Position numbers and translations under genes: made by a program | Part shown: positions 1-8,143 of the stretch, piece by piece | Layout: each line of letters starts with the position of its first letter | Numbering within the stretch: the stretch's first letter is position 1 | Notes under the pieces: model-generated | Told to the model about the DNA's origin: nothing | What the model saw: only the letters and a program-made list of their open reading frames with translations | Databases searched by the model: none | Source of the DNA: DATEDA01 sp963827595 | GTDB lineage: Bacteria; Pseudomonadota; Gammaproteobacteria; Burkholderiales; SG8-39 | Reading direction: 5' to 3' | Assembly (NCBI GenBank): GCA_963827595.1 | Contig: CAWHBT010000014.1 | Span: forward strand, 1 to 64,000 | DNA: 64,000 bases

Positions 1-259
1 GTGTACTCGCGGTAGTACCCTCGCGGCTTCGCCGGCAGCCGCAGCTCGAAGTTGCGGAAGACCGCCCCGTCCCGGCGATACGGAAACGGTCCGCCCTGCT
101 TGATCGAGCGCCAGCGTATCGCGCGCCTCCTGCGGCAGCGCGGCGGCCGGGACCTCCGGCATCAGCTCGGCCGGCTCCCCGCGCGAACGCTCCAGAGTCC
201 GGTGCACCGGCGCAAACGACGCACACCAGCGCAAAGAGGGCGAGCCATCGCGCGCGCAT
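1..259 (-). CDS. Secreted guanyl-specific ribonuclease (N-terminal part, frame-broken)
   Basis: This minus-strand gene starts at 259 and runs off the left edge. The first 19 codons encode a signal peptide (MRARWLALFALVCVVCAGA), so the product should be exported. Further on, in two other frames, come ALPQEARDTLAL and then GGPFPYRRDGAVFRNFE, ending in PRGYYREYT at the edge. This run is typical of the RNase Sa/barnase-like microbial ribonucleases, which cleave RNA after guanine. The catalytic Glu of the YREYT segment is present; the C-terminal His lies outside. Two frame changes (near 190 and near 110) break the reading frame. The gene lies 21 bp downstream of aspS on the same strand and may be co-transcribed with it. 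The family call is from recognised motifs only. Confidence 0.6.
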   Translation of the reverse strand, partial: MRARWLALFALVCVVCAGAPDSGAFARGAGRADAGGPGRRAAAGGARYAGARSSRADRFRIAGTGRSSATSSCGCRRSREGTTAST

Positions 260-280
260 GCGGTCGCGCTCGAGAGTCCG

Positions 281-2067
281 CTACTGTTTCGGCGGCTCGC
301 GCAGCCGGATGTGCAGCTCGCGCAGCTGCTTCTCGTCGACCGGGCTCGGCGCGTCCGTCAGCAGGTCCTGCGCGCGCTGCGTCTTCGGGAACGCGATCAC
401 GTCGCGGATCGAGTCCGCGCCCGCCATCAGCGCCACCATGCGGTCGAGCCCGAAGGCGATGCCGCCGTGCGGCGGCGCGCCGTATGCGAGCGCGTCGAGC
501 AGGAAGCCGAACTTGCGCCTGCGCCTCCTCGGCGCCGATGCCGAGCGCGCGGAACACCTTCGCCTGCACGTCGGCGCGGTGGATCCGCACCGAGCCGCCG
601 CCGATCTCCCAGCCGTTCAGCACCATGTCGTAGGCCTTGGCGAGCGCCTTCGCCGGGATCGGTCTCAGCAGGTCCTCGTGCCCGTCCTTGGGCGCGGTGA
701 ACGGGTGGTGCATCGCGTTCCAGCGCTTCTCCTCCTCGTCGTACTCGAACATCGGGAAGTCGACGCACCCACAGCGGCCGCCAGCCGGCCTCGGCGAAGC
801 CCCTTCTCGTGGCCGATCTTCGCGCGCAGCGCGCCGAGCGCGTCGTTCACGACCTTCGCGCGGTCGGCGCCGAAGAAGATGAGGTCGCCCGTCTGCGCGC
901 CGGTGCGCTCGAGGATCTTCCGAGCACCGTCGCCGGGAGGAACTTGACGATCGGCGACTGCAGGCCCTCCTCGTCCACTTCGCGGGTCGTTCACCTTGAT
1001 GTACGCGAGGCCCTTGGCGCCGTAGATCGCGACGAACTCCGTGTAGTCGTCGATCTCCTTGCGCGTGACGCTCGCCGCCGCCCGGCACGAGCAGCGCCGC
1101 CACGCGGCCGTCCGTCAGCTCGGCCGCGGCGCGGAACACCTTGAACTCGACGTCCTGCATCGACGTCGGTGAGCTCGGTCGAGCTCCAGCGGCACGCGCA
1201 GGTCGGGCTTGTCCGAGCCGTAGCGCGAGCATCGCGTCGGCGTAGGTCAGCCGCGGGAACGGGTCCGGCAGCGTCCACGTCGAGCACGTCCTTGAACACC
1301 GTCGCGGACCAGGCCTTCCATGATCCGGTGGATCTCGCGCTCGTCGAGGAACGAGGTCTCGACGTCGATCTGCGTGAACTCGGGCTGCCGGTCGGCGCGC
1401 AGGTCCTCGTCGCGGAAGCACTTCACGATCTGGTAGTAGCGGTCGAAGCCCGCGACCATCAGCAGCTGCTTGAAGAGCTGCGGCGACTGCGGCAGCGCGA
1501 AGAACTCGCCGGGGTTGACGCGCGAGGGCACGAGGAAGTCGCGCGCGCCCTCCGGCGTCGACTTCGTGAGCATCGGCGTCTCGACGTCGATGAAGCCGTG
1601 CGCGTCGAGGTAGCTGCGCACCGCCATCGCCACGCGGTGGCGCAGCGCAGGTTCCGCTGCATCGGCGGGCGGCGCAGGTCGAGGAAGCGGTGCTTGAGCC
1701 GCACCGTCTCGCTCAGGTGCTCGTCGTCGATCTGGAACGGCGGCGTCGCCGACGCGTTGAGGATCTCGAGGTCGTGCGCGAGCACCTCGATCTCGCCGCT
1801 AGGCAGATTCGGGTTCACGGTGCCCGCCGGGCGGCGGCGCACCTGCCCGTCACGCGGAGCACGAACTCGTTGCGGACGCGCTCGGCGGTCTGCGAACGTC
1901 GCCTGCGCGGTCGGGATCGCACACGACCTGCACCAGCCCCTCGCGGTCGCGCAGGTCGATGAAGATCACGCCGCCGTGGTCGCGGCGGCGGTGCGCCCAG
2001 CCGCAGAGGGTCACGATCGTGGCCGACGAGGGCGGCATTGACCTGCCCGCAGTAATTCGGTGCGCAT
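281..2067 (-). CDS. aspS: Aspartyl-tRNA synthetase, interrupted by several frame changes
   Basis: The enzyme charges tRNA-Asp with aspartate in the cytoplasm. The ATG at 2067 opens MRT, then after one shift YCGQVNAAL and after another TIVTLCGWAHRRRDHGG, the anticodon-binding OB fold. The class II core follows: YLDAHGFIDVETPMLTKSTP (motif 1) and FRDEDLRADRQPEFTQID (motif 2) around 1380-1600, then FEYDEEEKRWNAMHHPF near 700 and the GLDR of motif 3 near 440. The C-terminus LRELHIRLREPPKQ ends at the stop at 281-283. The total of 1787 bp fits the usual length of about 595 residues but is not a multiple of three, and at least five frame changes are needed to read it. aspS is essential, so sequence error is far more likely than decay. 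It is third in an fmdB-DUF502-aspS operon. Confidence 0.85.
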
Positions 2068-2098
2068 GAGGCGATGTGGGTCGGCTGGGAGGGGCGCC

Positions 2099-2739
2099 CT
2101 ACAGCGGCGGTGCCCGGATCGCGGCGGGCGCGGCCTTCCCCAGCCCGGGCTTCGGCGGCGCGGCGACGCCCATCGAGATGATGTACTTCAGCGCCTCGTC
2201 TACGCTCATGTCGAGCTCGACGATGTCTTCGCGCGGCACCATCACGAAGTATCCGCCGGTCGGGTTGGGCGTCGTCGGCACGTAAACGGTCACGTAATCG
2301 CCCTTTCAGGTGGTTCGCCACGTCACCGCCCGGGCGCCCGGTCAGGAACGCGATCGTCCAGCTGCCCGCCTGCGGCCACTGCACCAGCACCGCCTTGCGG
2401 AACGCCTGCCCGCCCGGCCGGAACAGCGTAGTCGCTGATCTGCTTCACACCGCTGTAGATCGAGCTCACGACCGGAATTCGCCGCAGCACGCCCTCCCAG
2501 GCCCGCAGCAGCCGCTGCCCGATGATGTTCGACGCGGCGACCCCGGTGAGGAGCACGACGATGAACGTCAGCGCCAAGCCGAGGCCGGGGATGTGCCGGC
2601 CGAAGAGCGTCTCGGGCTGGATCTCCGGCGGCAGCAGCGTCAGCACCTGGTCCATCGACGACACGATCAGGTGCAGCACCCAGATCGTGATCGCCAGCGG
2701 AATCCAGATCAGGAGCCCGGTGATGAGGTACTTCTTCAT
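2099..2739 (-). CDS. DUF502 family inner-membrane protein, two frame changes
   Basis: This is a small integral membrane protein of the DUF502 family, whose function is unknown. It starts at 2739 with MKKYLITGLLIWIPLAITIW, the first transmembrane helix; a second helix (LGLALTFIVVLLTGVAASNI) follows. The family signature then reads RIPVVSSIYSGVKQISD, FRPGGQAFRKAVLVQWP and YVTVYVPTTPNPTGGYFVMV in three successive frames. The shifts lie near 2430 and in a GGG run near 2304; dropping one G in the latter restores LKGDYVTVYVP. The gene lies between fmdB and aspS, an order common in betaproteobacteria, which supports both the annotation and the reading of the shifts as errors. Confidence 0.8.
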
Positions 2740-2808
2740 GGGTCACCGGCAGGCGCGGCTCGCGCGCCACCGGCTCAACTCCGCGGCAAGTCCCGTGTCG
2801 GTGCGTGG

Positions 2809-3195
2809 CTAGGAGGCCGGGGAGCCGCCTGCCCCGCCGGCCGCCGGCGCCGCCTCGGCCGGCTTCGACCCGGCGGCTGGTTTCGATTCTCCGCCCTGCT
2901 TCGCGTCCGCGCCCTGCTTCGCGTCCGCCCCCTGCTTCGCGTCCGCGCCCTGCTTCGCGTCGGCCTCCTTCTTAGCGTCGCCGTCCGGCTTCGGCGCGGC
3001 CGGCTTCGCGCCGCTGTGCTTGAAGTCGGTCGCATACCAGCCCGAGCCCTTCAGCTGGAAGCCGGCCGCGGTGAGCAGCTTCTTGAAGGTGTCCTTCCCG
3101 CACTCCGGGCACACCGCGAGGTTCGGGTCGGTCACCTTCCGCAGGTACTCGGACTGGAACCCGCAAGCTGCGCATCGGTACTCGTAGATCGGCAT
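2809..3195 (-). CDS. FmdB-type zinc-ribbon protein with repetitive tail
   Basis: This 128-residue putative regulatory protein opens with MPIYEYRCAACGFQSEYL and carries two CxxC pairs (CAAC at residues 8-11, CPEC at about 34-37), forming the single zinc ribbon of the FmdB/CxxC-CxxC-SSSS family. The first 60 residues match the family. The rest is a low-complexity Lys/Ala/Gln/Pro tail with four near-perfect ADAKQG hexapeptides. Homologues usually end soon after the ribbon with a Ser-rich or Pro-rich tail, so the extra length is tail. It is the first gene of the fmdB-DUF502-aspS unit, behind the minus-strand promoter at 3245-3250. Confidence 0.85.
   Translation of the reverse strand: MPIYEYRCAACGFQSEYLRKVTDPNLAVCPECGKDTFKKLLTAAGFQLKGSGWYATDFKHSGAKPAAPKPDGDAKKEADAKQGADAKQGADAKQGADAKQGGESKPAAGSKPAEAAPAAGGAGGSPAS
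2894..2965 (-). repeat. Four 18-bp tandem repeats inside fmdB
   Basis: Four consecutive 18-bp units (2894-2911, 2912-2929, 2930-2947, 2948-2965) of the form ccctgcttcgcgtccgcg, with differences only in the last few bases, encode ADAKQG repeats on the minus strand. Such in-frame arrays can expand or contract by slippage without breaking the gene. Confidence 0.9.
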
Positions 3196-3220
3196 GCCGC
3201 ACCTGTTTCAAGACTCGCCA

Positions 3221-3241
3221 GCGCCGCGATGAGCGCGGCGC
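3221..3241 (-). other. Perfect hairpin in the 5' leader of fmdB
   Basis: GCGCCGCG (3221-3228) and CGCGGCGC (3234-3241) form an 8-bp perfect stem with the 5-base loop ATGAG. It lies between the minus-strand -10 box (3245-3250) and the fmdB start (3195), so it would fold at the 5' end of the transcript. No regulatory role is known. Confidence 0.45.
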
Positions 3242-3244
3242 GCG

Positions 3245-3250
3245 ATTATA
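3245..3250 (-). promoter_or_regulatory. -10 box of the fmdB-DUF502-aspS operon
   Basis: Read on the minus strand this is a perfect TATAAT within CCGGTATAATCGCG. Transcription would begin near 3237, giving a leader of about 40 bases before the fmdB ATG. No good -35 hexamer is visible at 16-18 bp. It is the most promoter-like sequence on the minus strand of the 429-bp gap between fmdB and the DUF1800 gene. Confidence 0.55.
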
Positions 3251-3417
3251 CCGGAAGCCCCCGTTTTCCCGAGATAAATCTGGGCCTTGCGCGCTTTTTC
3301 AAGCGCCCCGACGACGGCGCTCCCGCAGCCTTCCAGGCGGTGCCTCGCGTCGCCTCCCCGGCGCGCATCGCTGTCGCGAACTCGACGCGGGCGAGCCTGG
3401 CCGTTCGTCGCAGCGCC

Positions 3418-3464
3418 TTGACAGCGCGGAGGCGGTTCGGGCCTAATGACGATGTCATAATGAC
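3418..3464 (+). promoter_or_regulatory. Promoter with overlapping palindromic operator upstream of the DUF1800/DUF1501 pair
   Basis: A consensus -35 TTGACA (3418-3423) is followed after 18 bp by CCTAAT (3442-3447), a 4/6 match to TATAAT. Overlapping and just downstream of it, ATGAC (3446-3450), GTCAT (3454-3458) and ATGAC (3460-3464) form two interlocking inverted repeats (ATGAC-N3-GTCAT and GTCAT-N1-ATGAC). This placement over -10 and the start point suits a repressor. The leader to the ATG at 3625 would be about 170 bases and holds no recognisable gene. Confidence 0.45.
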
Positions 3465-3624
3465 GTTGGCATAACCCGAGCGCGCCCGCCCGCGACCTGC
3501 GATGCGGGGGTGCGCGCGACACGCGAGTCGAGAGCGGAGGACACGTCCGGGCACCACCGGGCGTAGGGGAGGCCAAGCGACGGACGCCCACCGGCGGGGG
3601 CGAACGAACCAAGGAGCTATTCGC

Positions 3625-5442
3625 ATGGCCTCCACCTCTAGGCTCGACCGATTCTGCGGGGGGCGCCGGCGCCCCGCAACCCGCCGCTGGCCCACTATCC
3701 CCGTCGCAGTTGCGGCGTGCATCGCGCTTGCCGGCTGCCTCGGTTCCGATGACGACCCGCCACCCGCGGCCGGCAGCGGCGCGAGTTCAGCCGCACCGGC
3801 GGGCGCCGCACCGGCGGGCGCCGCACCGGCGGGCGCCGCACCCCCCGCGCCCTCCCCCGCGCCGCCGCCAAGCAACATGCCGTCGGCCCAGCCGACCACC
3901 GCCGGCGACGCGGTGCGGTTCCTCGAGCAGGCAACGTTCGGCCCGACGGAGGCGACGATCCAGGAGGTGATGCAGAAGGGCCCGGCGCTCGCCCTGGAGG
4001 AGCAGTTCGCCAAGCCGATGAGCGGCTACGGGACCTTCACCTTCATCGATCCCGATCCGGGCCGCGGCTGCCCCGACGGCTCGCCCGACACCTGTTACCG
4101 CGACAACTACACGGTGTTTCCGCTCCAGCGGGCGTTCTTCCGGAACGCGGTGGGCGCGTCCGACCAGCTGCGCCAGCGCGTCACGTTCGCGCTGTCGCAG
4201 ATCCTGGTCGTCTCCGGCGCCGAGCTCGAGACGATGCACGGCGTCGGGTACTACCAGCAGCTGCTGATGAACTTCGCGTTCGCCAACTTCCGCGAGCTCC
4301 TGCGGGAGGTCACGCTCAGTCCCGCGATGGGCGAGTACCTCGACATGGTGAACAACCCGAAGCCCGACGCGGCGCGGGGCATCGAGCCGAACGAGAACTA
4401 CGCGCGCGAGCTGCTCCAGCTCTTCACCATCGGCGAGGTCGAGCTGAACGCCGACGGCACCCGCCGGCTGGACGCGAACGGCGAGCCGATCCCCACCTAC
4501 GACCAGGACACCGTCGAGAACCTCGCGCGGGCGCTGACCGGCTGGACGTATCCGCCGCGCCCGGGGGCGACGACCCGGTTCCCGAACCCGATCTACTACC
4601 TCGGCCGTATGGCGCCGTTCGCGGCGCAGCACGACACCACCGCGAAGGTGCTCTTCGGGAGCCAGACGATCCAGGCCGGAGGAACCGCCGAGGTCGACCT
4701 GAACGCCGCGCTCGACATCATCTTCAACCACCCGAACGTCGGCCCCTTCATCGGCTGGCAGCTGATCCAGCATCTCGTCACGAGCAATCCCACGCCGGCG
4801 TACGTGGCGCGGGTGACCGCAGCGTTCAACAACAACGGCCAGGGCGTGCGCGGCGACATGCGCGCGGTCCTGCGCGCCGTCCTGCTCGACGCCGAGGCGC
4901 GCGGCGACGCCAAGACCGTCGCCGACTACGGCAAGCTCCGCGAGCCGGCGCTCCTGGTCACCAACGTGGCGCGGGCCCTGAACGGCAGCTCCGACGGCGT
5001 GTACCTGCTGCAGCAGGCGACCAACATGGGGCAGAGCCTCTTCCAGGCGCCGTCGGTCTTCAACTTCTACCCGCCGAACTTCCAGGCCCCGGGGACGACG
5101 CTCGACGGGCCGCCGTTCAAGATCATGCTCACCGGCACGATCCTGAACCGCGCCAACTTCGCGAACCGGATCTTGTTCGGCGGCAACGTCAACCCCGACA
5201 CGACCGTCGCCGGCGCGACCGGCACCCAGCTCAACCTGCAGCCGTTCCAGGCGCTCGCGGGCAACCCCGACCAGCTGCTCGACCGCTTGAACCTGATCTT
5301 CATGCACAACACGCTGTCGCCGCAGGCGCGCCAGGCGATCCTGACGGCGGTGAACGCCTACGCCGCCAACGACACGCTCGGGCGGGTGCGTCAGGCCGCC
5401 TACCTCGTCGCGACTTCGGCCCAATACCAGGTGGAGCAATAA
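3625..5442 (+). CDS. DUF1800 domain lipoprotein
   Basis: This 605-residue exported protein of the DUF1800 family has unknown biochemical activity. The start at 3625 is chosen because AAGGAG (3611-3616) precedes it; the frame is open further upstream. Residues 22-38 form a lipoprotein signal ending in the lipobox LAGC (35-38), so the mature protein should be lipidated at Cys38. A Pro/Ala/Gly linker with three PAGAA repeats follows to about residue 90. The DUF1800 domain then runs from DAVRFLEQATFGP to the C-terminus, with NENYARELLQLFTIG and NLARALTGW as family hallmarks. It ends 2 bp before the DUF1501 gene, its usual partner, so the two are surely one operon. Confidence 0.85.
   Translation: MASTSRLDRFCGGRRRPATRRWPTIPVAVAACIALAGCLGSDDDPPPAAGSGASSAAPAGAAPAGAAPAGAAPPAPSPAPPPSNMPSAQPTTAGDAVRFLEQATFGPTEATIQEVMQKGPALALEEQFAKPMSGYGTFTFIDPDPGRGCPDGSPDTCYRDNYTVFPLQRAFFRNAVGASDQLRQRVTFALSQILVVSGAELETMHGVGYYQQLLMNFAFANFRELLREVTLSPAMGEYLDMVNNPKPDAARGIEPNENYARELLQLFTIGEVELNADGTRRLDANGEPIPTYDQDTVENLARALTGWTYPPRPGATTRFPNPIYYLGRMAPFAAQHDTTAKVLFGSQTIQAGGTAEVDLNAALDIIFNHPNVGPFIGWQLIQHLVTSNPTPAYVARVTAAFNNNGQGVRGDMRAVLRAVLLDAEARGDAKTVADYGKLREPALLVTNVARALNGSSDGVYLLQQATNMGQSLFQAPSVFNFYPPNFQAPGTTLDGPPFKIMLTGTILNRANFANRILFGGNVNPDTTVAGATGTQLNLQPFQALAGNPDQLLDRLNLIFMHNTLSPQARQAILTAVNAYAANDTLGRVRQAAYLVATSAQYQVEQ
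3793..3837 (+). repeat. Three perfect 15-bp tandem repeats
   Basis: The unit gcaccggcgggcgcc is repeated three times without error (3793-3807, 3808-3822, 3823-3837) and encodes the Ala/Pro/Gly linker of the DUF1800 lipoprotein directly after its lipobox. It is in frame, so copy-number change would only alter linker length. Confidence 0.9.
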
Positions 5443-5444
5443 CC

Positions 5445-6809
5445 ATGTGCTTCCAGATTCTCCGCAGAAACTTCCTGAAGGGCCTCGGCGCGATCACCGC
5501 GGCGAACACTCTTCCCGGCCTGTCGCTCATGAACGCCTACGCGCAGACCGCGGACGACTACAAGGCGCTGGTGTGCGTGTTCCTCTACGGCGGCAACGAC
5601 GGCAACAACATGGTCGTGCCGGTGCAGGCCGCCGAGTACGACCTCTACGCCCAGGGCCGTGGCGCGGGCGCGGGCGGGCTCGCGCTCGCGCAGGGTAGCC
5701 TGGTGCAGCTCGCGCAGGCGGGCGGCGCGCGCTTCGGCCTCCATGCCAACCTCGCGCCGCTGCAGCAGGTCTGGACGAACGGCGACATGGCGCTCCTCTT
5801 CAACACCGGGCCGCTGGTCCAGCCGGTCACGCGCGCCCAGTACCGCGCGAATCGCAGCACGCGGCCGGCGAACCTGTTCTCGCACGACGACCAGCAGGAG
5901 CAGATGCAGACCGCGATCCCGAACAATCAGGCGAACGTCGGCTGGGGCGGACGGCTCGGCGACCGGTTCGTGGCGCTGAACGCCGGGTCGACCGTGCCGA
6001 TGAACATCTCGGTGGGCGGCAACGACGTGTTCCTCAAGGGCCAGAGCGTGTCGGCGTTCTCGGTCCCGTCGAGCGGGCAGTTCGGGCTGAACGGCTTCGA
6101 CAACACCGCCCAGGCGAACGCCCGCCGCGCGGCGATGCAGCAGCTGTTCGCGCTCGACCGGCAGAACAACATGGTGCGCTCGGCGGGCGACGTGATCTCG
6201 GGCGCGGTCAACGCCAGCACCGCGCTCAACACGGTGGTCAACAACAACGCGTCGCTCGCCACGCCGGCGTTTCAGAACCTCAACACCGGGCTGTCGCGCC
6301 AACTGCTCGCGGTGGCCAGGATGATCGAGGGGCGCACGCAGCTCGGCATGAGGCGGCAGGTGTTCTTCGCCCAGGCCGGCGGCTACGACAACCACCAGAA
6401 CCAGATCGCCGACCAGGGCAACCGCTTCACCGAGCTCGGGCCGGCGCTGCGCGCCTTCTACAACGCGCTCGCCGCGCTCGGCGTCCAGGACCAGGTGACG
6501 CTGTTCACGCTGTCCGATTTCGGCCGGACGCTGCGCGTGAACGACGGCGGCTCCGACCACGCCTGGGGCAACCATCACCTGATCATCGGCGGTGCGGTGC
6601 GGGGCGGCGCGACGTACGGCACGTTCCCGAACCAGGCGCTCGGCGGGGCGGACGACACCGATTCGGACGGGCGCTGGATCCCGACCACCGCCGTCGACCA
6701 GTACGCGGCGACGCTCGCGAAGTGGTTCGGCGTGCCGGACGCCGACATCCCGGCGGTGGTGCCGAACATCGCGCGCTTCGGGACGCGCGACCTGGGATTC
6801 ATGACGTAA
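5445..6809 (+). CDS. DUF1501 family protein with twin-arginine signal
   Basis: This 454-residue protein of the DUF1501 family belongs to the alkaline-phosphatase/sulfatase-like fold group; its substrate is unknown. The N-terminus has the twin-arginine motif RRNFLKG (residues 7-13) followed by a hydrophobic stretch and an AYA-Q cleavage site, so it should be exported folded by Tat. Family motifs include FLYGGNDGNNMVVP near residue 45, GGYDNHQNQ near 315, and DFGRTLRVNDGGSDHAWGNH near 360, the last supplying Asp/His residues of the presumed metal site. It starts 2 bp after the DUF1800 stop. One exported as a lipoprotein and the other by Tat, they probably act together outside the cytoplasm. Confidence 0.85.
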   Translation: MCFQILRRNFLKGLGAITAANTLPGLSLMNAYAQTADDYKALVCVFLYGGNDGNNMVVPVQAAEYDLYAQGRGAGAGGLALAQGSLVQLAQAGGARFGLHANLAPLQQVWTNGDMALLFNTGPLVQPVTRAQYRANRSTRPANLFSHDDQQEQMQTAIPNNQANVGWGGRLGDRFVALNAGSTVPMNISVGGNDVFLKGQSVSAFSVPSSGQFGLNGFDNTAQANARRAAMQQLFALDRQNNMVRSAGDVISGAVNASTALNTVVNNNASLATPAFQNLNTGLSRQLLAVARMIEGRTQLGMRRQVFFAQAGGYDNHQNQIADQGNRFTELGPALRAFYNALAALGVQDQVTLFTLSDFGRTLRVNDGGSDHAWGNHHLIIGGAVRGGATYGTFPNQALGGADDTDSDGRWIPTTAVDQYAATLAKWFGVPDADIPAVVPNIARFGTRDLGFMT

Positions 6810-6864
6810 CAGCAACCAAGCAGCCGGCCGCAGGGCCGGGTGCATGATGGAACGACATCCTGTC

Positions 6865-7278
6865 ATGAAACGCGAACGTGGCTTTACCCTGATCGAGGTC
6901 ATGGTGGTCGTCGTGATCCTCGGCCTCCTCGCCGCGATCATCGTGCCGAAGGTCATGAGCCGGCCCGACGAGGCGCGCGCGGTCGCGGCGAAGGCCGACA
7001 TCGCGGCGATCACGCAGGCGCTCAAGCTCTACCGCCTCGACAACACCTCGTACCCGTCGACCGAGCAGGGGTTGCAGGCGCTCGTCGCCCGGCCGGCGAC
7101 CCAGCCGCTCCCGGTGAACTGGAAGCAGGGCGGGTACCTCGACCGGCTGCCGAAGGACCCGTGGGGCCGCGAGTACCTGTACCTCAACCCCGGGGTGCGC
7201 AGCGAGATCGACGTCTTCAGCCTGGGCGCCGACGGCCAGCCGGGCGGCGAAGGAACCAATGGCGACATCTACTACTGA
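6865..7278 (+). CDS. gspG: Type II secretion major pseudopilin GspG
   Basis: This is the main subunit of the periplasmic pseudopilus that pushes substrates through the secretin. The ATG at 6865 gives a short basic leader MKRERG followed by FTLIEVMVVVVILGLLAAI, the class III signal with cleavage after Gly6 and Glu5 of the mature protein. An in-frame ATG at 6844 would add seven residues. The C-terminal half has the GspG hallmarks PSTEQGLQALV, YLDRLPKDPWGREYLY and SLGADGQPGGEGTNGDIYY; the Asp-rich end forms the calcium site. It opens the gsp operon 55 bp after DUF1501 and overlaps gspH by 20 bp. No prepilin peptidase gene is present in the window. Confidence 0.95.
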   Translation: MKRERGFTLIEVMVVVVILGLLAAIIVPKVMSRPDEARAVAAKADIAAITQALKLYRLDNTSYPSTEQGLQALVARPATQPLPVNWKQGGYLDRLPKDPWGREYLYLNPGVRSEIDVFSLGADGQPGGEGTNGDIYY

Positions 7279-7756
7279 CCGCGCGCCGCGGCCGTCGGCG
7301 CGCGGCGGCTTCACGCTGGTCGAGGTGCTGGTGGTCGTCGTGATCATCGCCGTGCTCGTTTCGCTCGTCTCCGTGAAGCTCGCACCCGACGCGCGCCAGA
7401 GCCTGCGCGAGGAGGCGCTGCGGCTCGCCACGCTGCTCGAGCATGCGCGCGACGAGGCGATCTTGACCGGCGCGCCGCTCGCGTGGCAGCACACCGAGCG
7501 CGGCTACCGGTTCCTGCAGCGCGCCGCGGACCGCAGCTGGGCCGCCGTCGACCGCGATCCGAGCCTGCGGGCGCGCGAGCTTCCCGCCGGGGTCGGCTTC
7601 GCGGCCATCGAGACGTCGGCGCCGCCGCCCGGGGCGCAAGCGCTGATCGTGCTCGCACCGACCGGGGTGAGCGAGCCGTTCCGGATCACTCTCGCGCTCG
7701 GCGAGCATCGGGTGCGCGTGAGCTCCGACGGCGCGAGCGCCGCGGTCGTGGAGTGA
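7259..7756 (+). CDS. gspH: Type II secretion minor pseudopilin GspH
   Basis: A 165-residue minor pseudopilin. After a 17-residue Arg/Ser/Thr-rich leader comes GG-FTLVEVLVVVVIIAVLVSL, the prepilin cleavage site and N-terminal helix. The globular part contains RLATLLEHARDEAILTGAPLAWQ, characteristic of GspH, in which one helix packs against beta sheets. GspH is thought to bridge the tip complex (I-J-K) and the GspG shaft. The start codon lies inside the end of gspG, so translation is probably coupled. Confidence 0.9.
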   Translation: MATSTTDRAPRPSARGGFTLVEVLVVVVIIAVLVSLVSVKLAPDARQSLREEALRLATLLEHARDEAILTGAPLAWQHTERGYRFLQRAADRSWAAVDRDPSLRARELPAGVGFAAIETSAPPPGAQALIVLAPTGVSEPFRITLALGEHRVRVSSDGASAAVVE

Positions 7757-7768
7757 GCCGGGGGATCG

Positions 7769-8143
7769 ATGCGGACGCGGCGCGCGGGCGGCTTCACGCT
7801 GATCGAGGTCCTGGTGGCGCTCGCGATCCTCGCCGTCGCGCTCGCGGCGGCCGTCCGCTCGGCGGGCACCGCCGCCGCGGGCGCACTCGATCTCAGGGAG
7901 CGGCTGCTCGGCACCTGGATCGCGCAGGACCGGCTTGCAGAGTACGCCGCGCGCCCGCTCTGGCCGGAGATCGGATCGCGACAGGGTGCCGCGGAGCAGG
8001 CCGGCCTGCAGTTCGCCTGGCGCGAGACCGTGAGTCCGACGCCGAACGCGCGCTTCCGGCGGGTCGAAGTGCAGGTGTACCCGGCCCGCGCGCCGGAGCG
8101 CGTCGCGGCGACGCTGGTAGGATATGCGGCGCGCACCGAGTAG
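7769..8143 (+). CDS. gspI: Type II secretion minor pseudopilin GspI
   Basis: A 124-residue minor pseudopilin that nucleates the pseudopilus tip with GspJ and GspK. Leader MRTRRAGG is followed by FTLIEVLVALAILAVALAAAV, the methylation/cleavage site and membrane helix. The downstream WIAQDRLAEY segment matches the GspI signature of a tryptophan-alanine and acidic residue pair. It starts 12 bp after gspH and overlaps gspJ by 20 bp. Confidence 0.92.
   Translation: MRTRRAGGFTLIEVLVALAILAVALAAAVRSAGTAAAGALDLRERLLGTWIAQDRLAEYAARPLWPEIGSRQGAAEQAGLQFAWRETVSPTPNARFRRVEVQVYPARAPERVAATLVGYAARTE

Noticed and set aside
3467..3484. Sigma54-type -24/-12 promoter in TGGCATAACCCGAGC
   Set aside because: GG and GC are correctly spaced, but the TT before GC and other consensus bases are missing.
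3787..5439. Long open frame (550 codons) on the minus strand opposite the DUF1800 gene
   Set aside because: Val/Arg/Glu/Leu-rich composition typical of antisense frames in GC-rich genes; the plus-strand frame matches a known family throughout.
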